From Schizophyllum amplum (lineage: Eukaryota; Basidiomycota; Agaricomycetes; Agaricales; Schizophyllaceae), in contig VDMD01000157.1 of assembly GCA_007026445.1 (NCBI GenBank), positions 1 to 48,846 of the forward strand: 48,846 bases of DNA, in the 5' to 3' direction. The number at the start of each line of letters is the position of its first letter. Within the stretch, counting starts at the first letter, position 1. The translations under genes and the position numbers were made by a program. Below the pieces are notes generated by a model. The model did no database searches, was not told the DNA's origin, and saw only the letters and a list, made by a program, of their open reading frames with translations. Positions 21,899-34,354 of this stretch are shown in pieces.

Positions 21899-22706
21899 CA
21901 AGAGGTCCGCGATCCAGAAATCGGCGACGTCGATCGGCTCGCGTGCGTCGCCTCATGTTGTGGAGCATCAGCGGCCCCACTGGCGCCCACAATCGACTGG
22001 CAGCGCGACGCTACACAGTCCTCACACTGACAGGCGAACTGGGCACAACATATCACCCTCGTTGGTGTACGAGCTGCCTCACACACAAACGATGAAAATG
22101 ATAGATACTTCCAAATCTCTGCGCTTTGGCACCATTCCCAAACCGTTCCCATTCAGTGGCACTCGCGGGTCAATATATCCAGTGCTCATGAAAGACAACG
22201 GGCGCACGCGCCGCGCTTGCGGGAGCAGACGAAGACGCATCTCGTTCTTCGACTAACGCGTCGTCGACGCTATAAACAATGCACCCGCCGCATTTCCGAG
22301 TCTGCGGGGCGTACGCCGACGCCGGCGTCCCCGCCGCAGTCTGCGCATTCCGCAAAATCGCTGCGTGGGCCAGCAGAGCTCCCCAGTAGCGCCACAGTAG
22401 ACTCTTCCATCTCAGACTTTGGCGATGTCCCAGCGTCCGCCTTCCGAACGCAGCCCGGGCGTCGACTTCTGCCCTTCATCTCCATTCATACCACTTTGAT
22501 ATGTTTGTTTTGAATACTTTGCTCGAGCTCGAATACTCTTAGGAAACTATAGCTGGCTTAGCTAGCGCAGTCCAGAACGCAGCGGCAGGTCGTGCGTCGC
22601 GCTGCCAATCGGTTGTGGGCGCCAGTGGGGCAGCTGATGCTCCACAACATGAGGCGACGCACGCGAGCCGATCGACGTCGCCGATTTCTGGATCGCGGAC
22701 CTCTTG
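21899..22706. mobile_element. 808-bp nonautonomous transposon, 113-bp TIRs, 8-bp target duplication
   Basis: Terminal inverted repeats at 21899-22011 and 22594-22706 match in inverted orientation with only about three differences and begin CAAGAGGTCCGCGATCCAGA. The direct repeat AAGAAAGC abuts both outer ends (21891-21898 and 22707-22714). An 8-bp duplication with a terminal CA fits hAT; TIRs above 100 bp are more usual in Mutator-like elements, which normally duplicate 9 bp. The ~580-bp interior shows no transposase. High TIR identity implies a young insertion. It lies 330 bp upstream of the next gene, so could influence its promoter (inference). Confidence 0.88.
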
Positions 22707-22714
22707 AAGAAAGC

Positions 22715-23037
22715 GCACAAAACCGGCGGCTAGTCTCTCTCGGACCGCTGTTCCGGACCCAAAATGTGTCCAGAAAAGGCAGCTTCACGATCGTAACACT
22801 GCCCATCGCGGCGAACTTACCTGAGTCCATCTCCGATAGACAACCTGTTGTGTCGCAGGAGGCCGCTCCAGTCGCAGGGATGGTAACATGCGTTGATGGA
22901 CCTGACGCGCAGGCGGCTCATGGACATAAGGCGCTCCTGGGCGTGATAAGTAAGTGTTCCCTCTTCCTGACGCCAACGTTGTCGTTCCCTCTTTCCCGGC
23001 GTCGTGTTCCCTCGAGTCCCCGGCGCAGTGCTCTCTC
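22715..23037. promoter_or_regulatory. upstream region of the multi-pass membrane protein gene
   Basis: About 320 bp between the transposon and the ATG at 23038. It includes pyrimidine-rich stretches (about 22950-23000) of the kind often found just upstream of fungal start codons. No specific site identified. Confidence 0.3.
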
Positions 23038-24373
23038 ATGGCTCTCGATGTGAAGTCCGCGCATCTGACAGCGATTGTCATCCAGTGCCTGCTGTATGGC
23101 GTGTCAGTCCCGCTCTTTGTGGTGACGATATGGGCGCTGCGTGGGTTGAAGCACGCGGGCAGGCTGTGGTATCCGGTGACGTGCGCGCTCTTCGCGCTCA
23201 GTACTATGGTGAGTGAGCCGCGAAGGGTCCTCCTGGGAGGAGAACCATTGTGAAAGGAGAGAGGAGACTGACTGAGCGAAACAGCACGTCGTGGTCGATG
23301 CGCGGCATATCTTCATCGGTTTCATCGAGCGGTTCGATGTCGCGGACGAGTACTTCGCCGCGATTGTTAGAGAGACGACCAAGAACGCGATCTACTTGGT
23401 AGAGACTATGACTGCGGACGCCCATATTGGTGCGTGGGCCTATTCACATGTGGAGACCCCATGCTCAATAAATATATAGATTTATAGGTGCTATATGGTC
23501 TATCAGCGCTGGGAGGCCATAGCTCTTCCTGCCTTATGTTGGCTGACGACGGCCAGTAAGCAGCGCTCCCCTCTCCTTTTCTCTTGCGGCACTGACGCGC
23601 CTCTACAGTCGACGGGCCGCTCGCTGTCTTCGCCATGGACCAACATTCGAGAGGAATTCAGAGCACCTTCGCAATGCAGTCCAGGAATTGGGTGGTCTCC
23701 TTCTACGCGACTGCCTTCTGCACAAACATCATCTCCACGAGTAGGTCTTTCTGTCCTTCCAAGTATGCTGGAGATGCTCATACGGCGACCCAGGCATCCT
23801 TGCATGGAAGCTATGGAGTTACCATTGCAAGTCTTGTCGCATCAACGCTTCCTTACCTAGCGGACAGTCTGCGCTGGGCCCCATCTTCCTGACCGTCGTC
23901 GAGTGCGGTGCGATATACTCTACCGCGCTCATCGTCATGGTGGTCGTCTTCGCCACCGCGACGGACGCACAGTACGTCGTGTACTGTCATGGTATCCGTA
24001 CGTCTTCTCCCCTCCTTACGTATGTAGATGCGTCTAACATCCCACAGACTGCCAGGTCATCGCCCTCACGTTCTACATGGTCATCGTACGCGCGGCCATG
24101 TCGCGCGTAGGCAAAGAACTGCGCTCCTCCACGGCACACACTCGCTCGCTTAGCGCCATGTCCTTCTCCCGCGGCCCACCAACCACGAGCATGGCGGGCG
24201 GCGGCGGGTACGAGGTGCATATCAACCGCCTCTCCCGCTCCGGAAGAGGCATGTCGCACGACTACGCCTCGGACTTCCCGGAAGACAAGGACTCCATGCC
24301 GGACATGACCTTTGCGGAGAACGACGAGGTTTTGCGGCGGGCGATGATGCGGCAGCCGCAGCTTCAAGTGTAA
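23038..24373 (+). CDS. multi-pass membrane protein of a basidiomycete-typical family
   Basis: Exons 23038-23208, 23285-23433, 23488-23555, 23609-23740, 23794-23991, 24048-24373; 1044 nt, 347 aa. Hydrophobic helices include LTAIVIQCLLYGVSVPLFVV, YPVTCALFALSTM, EAIALPALCWLTTA, VVSFYATAFCTNIIST and YSTALIVMVVVFA, giving six or seven TM segments. The pattern HVVVDARHIF...NAIYLVETMTADAH...CYMVYQRWEAI is that of a large family of seven-helix-like proteins in Agaricomycetes with no known function. The C-terminal ~90 residues are cytosolic, Ser/Gly-rich and end acidic. Exon 2's donor (GTGGGC at 23434) was chosen because it keeps frame; other donors nearby do not, so a few residues there are uncertain. 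Confidence 0.78.
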
Positions 24374-24801
24374 TTTATTTTCTACCCTCCACTCCCCTTC
24401 AGAGAGGGAGCTTGTAAACTTCTACAGACTATTTATCGCTACGTTACTTGTAGACCTGTCAATGTGTATACAGTCAGGAGCTTTTGCTATGGATCACAAA
24501 TGGACCATTGGCATGATTGTCCGTGTCGTGTCACGTGCTCCATCCGCCCGGGACCCACAACAGCCGGAAGGGGGCTGTTGCAGGGTAAACCTGTTGCCAG
24601 CTCGATAGGCAACCCGTGAGCGCGTGAGCAGGTGTTAAAGACAATCCTGTTATCTTGCGCTGGACTAGAATGTGTCTATCGAGTAGTAAAAGTCCATATG
24701 TCGTAAGTTAGTCTAGAGCGTGTCTCGCTGTGTCGCCATCCATCCAAGAATATTCACACTTCCTCCGTTGTCCATTCCTGCTTTCCTTGCTGCTTCCTCT
24801 T
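24374..24801. other. convergent intergenic region
   Basis: Space between the 3' ends of the membrane protein gene (+) and the MAP kinase gene (-); should hold both 3' UTRs and poly(A) sites. Nothing else seen. Confidence 0.45.
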
Positions 24802-27662
<2,861 letters not shown>

Positions 27663-28422
27663 ATTGTCCTGCGCGCTTTTACTGGGAATCGCTCTGGAGC
27701 TTCTCCAGCTTGATAGCCAACCAAAGAGATACGATGAAATGCTGGCGACGATCTCCCGAGTGTAGACGGCGACAGGGTGAGTGGACGAAGGAAAGAGTCA
27801 GAAATTGGTTCCGCGCTACTCGCGATTGACGCGCGCGTCATCAGCTGATCGGCCCGACACTGCCGCACGTCACGCGGACCGTATGTTCAACTTCAACCTC
27901 AACGTCAAAGTCAATCGCAGTCGATCTAATGGGCCTCTCCAGAGCCTCCCTTGAGCGCCACGAAACATGCATACAATGCATCTGGTACCCGCCATTCAAG
28001 ACCGCATCGAGCCTATAATACAGTGTTGTACGGTCCCATACAGCTGCTGTGCGAACAGGGCAGTAGGCCCAGTCAGTGATAGAAGCGATAGGCCCCGCAA
28101 GCGACTATGTAGCTAAGCCCAACCGGATCACGTAGCCTGATCCGGGCAATTAGACTGGAGAGAACCAAGAGAAAGAATGCACGACAATAGATGACGGCAG
28201 GACAGGCTGGAGCTGCAGCAAGACGAACGAAGATGAGAGTGACGTGACATAAGGAAAGGGACGAGGGCACTGCACATGTCAAGAATCGAGAGGACCGCAA
28301 GGGAGCGAAGGCGCTGCGAACGAACGGGTATGTACAAGGGGAAACAAGCATCGACACAACGCCAACACGGATTAAATAGGCAGTCCGACGTCCGACGAAC
28401 GAGTTCACTCATCGCGCAGGCC
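27663..28422. other. intergenic, nothing recognised
   Basis: Holds the MAP kinase promoter and the 3' end of the Ste50 gene, both on the minus strand. No extra gene or repeat seen. Confidence 0.45.
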
Positions 28423-30741
28423 TCACCGCGGCGGGAACGCGCTCGACATCGGCGATATCTGCATATGCGACGGCGCGTCCTCAATCGGGATCGTCTGCTG
28501 CTGTGCGCTGGTCGTATTCGCCGTAGGGCCCCCCACCCCCGGCGTCGCCGGCGTTGCCGCCTTCCCAATATACCAACTCGGCACCCACCCCCGATCGCCG
28601 CTCTCCTCCTTCACCGCATACGACCAATGGTTGTACCGCTTGAACACCCGCAGCGCGTCGTCCTTCGCCAAGTCGAGCTCCTCGTCGCCCTTCTTCGCGT
28701 AGTCCATTAGCGCCACGCCGGGGAAGCTCGTCGAGATGATGGACAGCGGGAGGATGGGCGTGCGCTGCTGCACGCGGGAGGGCGTGGGCGGCGGGGAGCC
28801 GGCGTTCGAGCCGGTCGCAGCGGTAGCTTCGGCAATGGCGGAGGCGACGGGGACGTTGGTCTCCAGGAGGCAGCCAGCGGGTACCCAGCCCTGCTTAGAG
28901 ACGTCGGGGTCGATGACGCCGGAGCCTGTCGGATCGCGCTGCACAACCCACCACCCGCGCGAGCGGGAGAGTATGACAAACGTATCGCCTCTGCAAAGCT
29001 GATCAGTAACTGGCTTGAAAAAGAGGAAACCACACTCACACTACCACATCGAACTCATCGTCCTGCTCCGCCATATATGGGTAGATAGCCACCGCGTAGG
29101 ACACATCGCGCGACGAAGCCGGCGGCATCTCCCGCCCACTCGTACTCCCCGACCCCTGACCATCCGCCGTCCCCGGGGGACTGCGCCCGCCCGTTGACGA
29201 CGCCTTCCCGTTATGAGACCCCAGGCTCGTCCCCGACACATCCTCCGAGCTCACATTCAACCGCGGCCCAACCTCCGTGTTCGGCGACACGCCCCCCTCT
29301 GACGGCCACGCCCCCAGCGCCGCGCTCGTGCCTGTCAGCGGCGCCTGTGGCGTCGACAGATCATGCACCTCGAGCTTTGGCGGCCGGTGCCGCGTTACCG
29401 GGGCCTTGCTCGCCGACGAGCCTGCTTGCGCACCATTGCCATTCGGCGCAGCTAGAGCGCCAGTGGACTCAGTGATGGTGGACGACGCCTTGCGCGCGGC
29501 GTGCTTCTGCTGAGCGACAGCGATGGGGGAGCGGATGTCTTTGATGTGCTTGAGCATAAACACCGGGTTCTTCTTCGCGTCTTTGAGCTTCTGGAAGAGC
29601 AGCAGCGGCTTCTCGTCGTAGCTCAGACAGCGTTCAATGCGGTTTCCTGGTAGTGCTGTCAGACCCTTCGAGCACATGGGGCTCGTGTTACGAACGCACC
29701 TGGACTACCATAACATATGAACATGGCGTAGTTCTGCCAGTTATCGTTGTTGATGCGGTACTTCTTGAGCGCCGCCGGCAGCACCTTCCACGTCGGATCC
29801 TCCAAGCTGACCTTGAAACTCTTCAGGTTGTCCGAGCTGTCTTGCCGCGTGGGCCGTGGGGCAACGACGGGATCCGGTGGCGGGGCGCTCGAAGTCGACG
29901 CGACGGCAGAGGGGCGGACAGACTGATTATTCGGAGGTGGCGGAGAAGGTTGCGTATTCGGCGGGCTATGTGAGTAGGCGGGTGAGACCTCGCGATCGAG
30001 TTGTGGGGAGGGGTGGGGAGATTCGAGGGACGCTCCAGGTGTCATATGGCCGATCTTGACGGAAAGGCCTCTTCTGGGAGAAGCGTTGCCATCGTCCTTG
30101 AGTTGAAGTGTGAGTACGGTGGGCCAGCGTGATAGCAGGTCACCCACTGGTCGTGCGTATAGTGAATGTCGGAGCGCGTCGAAGTCAGATTGGAATGAGT
30201 GCAGCTCCGCGCGGACCGTCTTGTTCTCTTCGTAAAGCTTTTCCAACCTTTCCCCTGTGCCAGCGTCAGCTCATATACAAGGACAAGTGAGCCACTGCGC
30301 ACCTTGTTCCTTGATGATCTTGTGGAGCTTCTCCACTGTCATGTTCTCTCCCCGTTCCGCGACCTCAGCTGTATGGGTGGCCAGTCAGCCTAGTACTGCT
30401 GGTTCAGGAGCAATACTAACACGGTGGCACGTAGTCCTCAGGCTCCAAGGGGACATTGTGGGCAATTTTGAGCATGTAGATTGCCTTCAGTATCGCGAGC
30501 CGCTGGCCGATGGTGGCCACGCCAACCGCCTTCAGCGCCTCGGGGTCCAGCATACACAGCACATCACCAGTAATGTTGTTCTCTGAACACATTTCATTGA
30601 GCACTATAATCTCCCGCAAGACCACTGCGGCGCACCTCTGATCTGGGTCTCGTACTGAGGATAGCCGAGGGACTTCAGCCATGCCTGCACGTCGGTCTCA
30701 TCCCAGTCAAGAATGTGGCGGTCACTGTCTGCGCCATCCAT
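28423..30741 (-). CDS. ste50: Ste50/Ubc2-type MAPK adaptor (SAM, RA, two SH3)
   Basis: Adaptor that tethers the MAPKKK Ste11 and couples it to Ras/Cdc42-type signals in mating, filamentation and stress cascades. Exons 30741-30636, 30582-30421, 30368-30303, 30254-29700, 29646-29040, 28990-28423; 2064 nt, 687 aa, in frame. SAM domain about residues 8-75 (DWDETDVQAWLKSLGYPQYE, NNITGDVLCMLDPEALKAVG). A short coiled coil follows (about 90-125). RA domain about 250-335 (FKVSLEDPTWKVLPAALKKY, PVFMLKHIKDI). Two SH3 domains near 480-540 (AVAIYPYMAEQDDEFDVVVG, GWWVVQRD) and 590-645 (GVALMDYAKKGDEELDL, GWVPSWYIG). Yeast Ste50 lacks SH3 domains; basidiomycete forms have them. The exon 2 donor GTTAGT is weak but keeps frame. 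Confidence 0.93.
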
Positions 30742-31732
30742 GATGTGTCTTGCCGTCGTCCGCGGCGGCGACGGCAGTGAGTGAGGGTAGAGAGCGAGAT
30801 GACGGTGCAGTCCAGACGGTCGACGTTGAATTCGCCGTCAGAAATTCCACGTGAGCATTGCCGCCGGCATTCAAACCTTTTCGGTCCGAGCTCGCGTGGA
30901 CGGTGGCGTTGATCCTGTCCCTTTCCTTTGTTCTCAAGACTTGCTCAAGACCAACCATTCTTCAGCCCGCATTCTTTTCTCTATTCATTGTGCATATCAT
31001 GCAAGATGCTCTTGCTCAGCTCTCCCGCGTCAGAGATAACTAATCATCAAATCTAAGGCAGAAAGAGGGTGGGGCGCCCTTCCTCAAAATTTCCAGTCCA
31101 GGCTTCTCCCAGCCTTGTGTGTCCCGGAGCACGGAGAGACCGACTGCTTAGACTCTCAGTATATATCCAGAGAACGGAGATTAGTTTTGTACAGCTTCGC
31201 TGCTTGAGAACCTCTTTCATCTCCGCCGATACTCGAGGAGTCGGCCCTCCTTGATTCCTGTAGGTTGTTCACTTCCACATGTCAAGTCAGTGCAGAGCAC
31301 AGTAAGATCATGGTGTCGTCAGCTATGCAGACTGTAGGGCAAGTTAAAGTCGCCCGAAGCAGTCGTAAAGTCCCAAAGCGACCAAATATTTACATGGGCG
31401 GCTCGCGAATTCCGGTGAATTTTACACCTCCGCTCCCGGGAACTTTCCCCTTGCGAATTTTCATGAGATCCAGGATGCCCGGGGCCCCAATACCGTTTCT
31501 CCCGCACTGCATGAGCCTCAACAGCCAAGTACTGCTTGCGCTTCCTGTACGCTCCCTTCTCCACTCCCTCTCTACTGCAGATGTTTACTGGCACACGGCT
31601 CCGCGTGCTTCGCTCCGGCGGGCGCTCCGTCGCGCCATTCAGGCCCGAACAGGCGCCATGATGCGTCAGATAACACCAGTACCCACGGGCGTATATAGAG
31701 TGGGCTAGCCCTGCTCCCTGTCTTCTACAGCC
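30742..31732. other. divergent intergenic region, nothing recognised
   Basis: About 990 bp between ste50 (-) and the transporter gene (+). Several short open frames have no coding character. No RNA gene or repeat seen. Confidence 0.45.
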
Positions 31733-34218
31733 ATGGACGCGACGACGGGGAACTCACCTGCGCCAGTGCTTGACCACGACAAGAAGGACTCCGCGAGCCT
31801 GAAAGCCGATGCATCGAACGACGACTCCGCGTCCGTCGAGGTCAACTCAGCGGCGGACGACGTATTCGGCGGGGACACGATCGACCCGGTGTACCTCGCG
31901 AAGGCGCACCTGCTGAACCGCGCGCTACAGGACATCGGCATGGGCCGCTACAACTGGTGGGTCTTCGTGGTGACTGGGTTCGGGTGGCTTGCGTGAGTGC
32001 TTCCTCGATTTATATCCAACAAGAATTTGGAGTACTGACTATATCGCATGCGTCCTGCAGAGACAACCTCTGGCCGGTGAGTGATGTGTTGTGCGGACGG
32101 CGTGAGACGTCGAGGTTGCTGATAACGACGTGCATGCTGTAGATCGTCACGGGCCTGATCCTCACACCAGTTGTGAACGAGTTCGTCTTTGACGGGCCCT
32201 TTTTGAAGCTCGCGCAGAACATCGGGCTGCTCGTCGGTGCTGTGTTCTGGGGAGTGGGCGCGGATATATGGGGGAGGAGGTGAGTTCAGTTCTCATGTCT
32301 ACATTGCAGCAACCTATCAATCGCGTTCGTGGGCAAGTCGCATGCCGCATGAATACTCACCTGCTGCATGAAAAGTCACATACTGCATGAATACTTGCCT
32401 TAATACTCATATACGAACGCAGAGTATCCTTCAACATCACCCTCTTCATTACAGGCGCCTTCGCGCTCGCAGCCGGAGGGTCGCCGAACTACATCACGCT
32501 GTGTGCGCTGACAGCCGTCTGGTCAGTCGGCGTGGGTGGCAACCTCCCTGTTGACTCGGCGATTTTCCTAGGCGAGTATTTTTTTCGACTGATACCCTTG
32601 TGCCATCTCCAGCTGATCATCTCGGACAAGATCGTACTAATCTCTCTTCCAGAATTCGTCCCCGCCTCGCACCAGTACCTGCTCACCGTGCTCTCCATAT
32701 GGTGGGCTTTCGGTCAGCTGCTCGGGTCTCTTGTACGCAATCACAGCTTAGCGCTGGCTGACTCCTCGGCTAATTTTACCTTCTTCCTCCTCAGGTCGCC
32801 TGGCCCCTCATCGGGAACTACTCCTGCGAAGTCGCCGACCCGCCCAACTGCCCGCGCGGCGACAACATGGGCTGGCGATACTTCCTCTTCGCCATGGGCG
32901 GGCTCATGATTCTGCTCTGGGTCGTCCGATTCTTGTTCCCTCTATACGAGAGCCCGAAGTACCTGATGGGAAGAGGGGAGGTGGGTGCTGGTCTTACTGA
33001 AATATAAAGCGCTCTCTTGCTGACTTTTCTCAAGGACGAAAAGGCGGTCTCCGTCATCCACAAGGTCGCCGCATTCAACGGGAAAACATCCACTCTGAGC
33101 ATCGAAGACTTGCGCGCACTAGGCGCGTACGGCGGCTCAGACAAGGTCGCCACCTCTACCCGTCCGACGGCACTGGACACTATTCGTGGACATATCGGGA
33201 AGTTCGGGGGTGCAAGCGTGCGCCCGCTATTCGCCACGCGTAAGCTGGCGTGGTCAACGTCGTTATTGATTGCGCTGTGGGGTGCGTGGGATGTGTATGC
33301 CCGTTATTGCATCGTATTGACGAAGGCCGTATCATGTAGCGATCATTGGATTGGCGTTCCCGCTGTGCGTGCTCTTTATTTGCTGATGTGCGGACCTGGG
33401 CTGACTTTGCAAATGCAGTTACAACGCGTTCGTCACGTACTAGTAAGCTCAAAAATGCGTTGTGGCGACACTAGGACTGATATCCCTAGCCTTGCGACTC
33501 GTGGGGCGACCTTTGGTGACGGGAGTGTGTACATCACTTATCGCAACGTACGTGATTCATCGGATTTCCCCGACGTTGAGCTCACCATATCCCAGCAAGT
33601 CATCCTGAGCGTGCTTGGCGTGCCAGGGGCACTCCTGGCGGGCTACATGGTCGAGCTCCCATTGCTCGGTCGACGCGGGACGCTCTCTATATCTACCCGT
33701 GGGGTTTCAAGTAATTTTCCAACCAGACCCGCATACTCACTGCGCTCCAGTGCTAACGGGCGTATTCATTTTGGCCTCAACCAGCGCGCGCTCATCGGAT
33801 GCGCTTCTGGCATGGAACTGCTTATACAGCTTCTTCAGCAACATGGTATGTCACGTCCCACACACCACTCTTTTTCTACTGACCTCCCCAAAGATGTACG
33901 GTGTCCTATACGCACTGTCGCCGGAGCTCTTCCCAACCAAAGAGAGAGGCACGGGCAACGCTCTGACAGCTGCTGCTAACCGGGTCTTCGGCATCATGGT
34001 ACGTTGGTCGTCACTTACTTCACGCTCATCGTTACTTCCTTCCATGCCACCCATGATTTGTGGCATACCACTCATAACTATCCCAGGCCCCTATCATCGC
34101 CCTTTACGCCGACCTGACGACTGCCGTACCCATATACGTCGCGGGAGCCCTTTTCTTGTTCGCGGGATTCATCGCTCTGCTGTTGCCATTCGAGTCGCGC
34201 GGGAAGGCCTCGATCTAA
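31733..34218 (+). CDS. MFS transporter, SV2-like / general substrate type
   Basis: Major facilitator of the 12-helix type in the plasma membrane or an internal membrane. Fourteen exons: 31733-31992, 32061-32076, 32143-32279, 32423-32571, 32653-32732, 32795-32980, 33035-33281, 33340-33364, 33419-33442, 33490-33547, 33596-33698, 33751-33845, 33894-33998, 34087-34218; 1617 nt, 538 aa, in frame. Motifs: GFGWLADNLWP+IVTGLIL, GVGADIWGRRVSFNI (loop 2-3), LTVLSIWWAFGQL, WRYFLFAMGGLMIL, then PESP-like LYESPKYLM, and C-terminal ALSPELFPTKERGTGNALTA. The substrate is unknown; related proteins are annotated as organic-ion or sugar-like carriers. Exons 2, 8 and 9 are 16, 25 and 24 nt. The exon 4 donor is GC (G|GCGAGT): the GT four bases on puts the next exon out of frame. 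Confidence 0.92.
32345..32401. repeat. three 19-bp degenerate tandem units inside an intron
   Basis: Units at 32345-32363, 32364-32382 and 32383-32401 share the core YYGCATGAAWA. They lie in transporter intron 3, which at 143 nt is much longer than the ~50-nt norm, so the repeat explains most of the excess. Confidence 0.75.
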
Positions 34219-34354
34219 AAATTCTGACCCTTGTTTTGTGGCACGGGAGAGCCTGGCCTGTCCGATGTTTTGCTATCTATTTATTTTACACACGGGACAA
34301 CGAGTGGAGCGCTGTTCGCGCTGATGAAGGCGACAACGTCCTAGTTGCTTGCGT

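Noticed and set aside
21627..22706. CRISPR-like or origin-like array
   Set aside because: The repeats are one 28-bp duplication and one pair of inverted repeats with target duplications, better explained by slippage and transposition.
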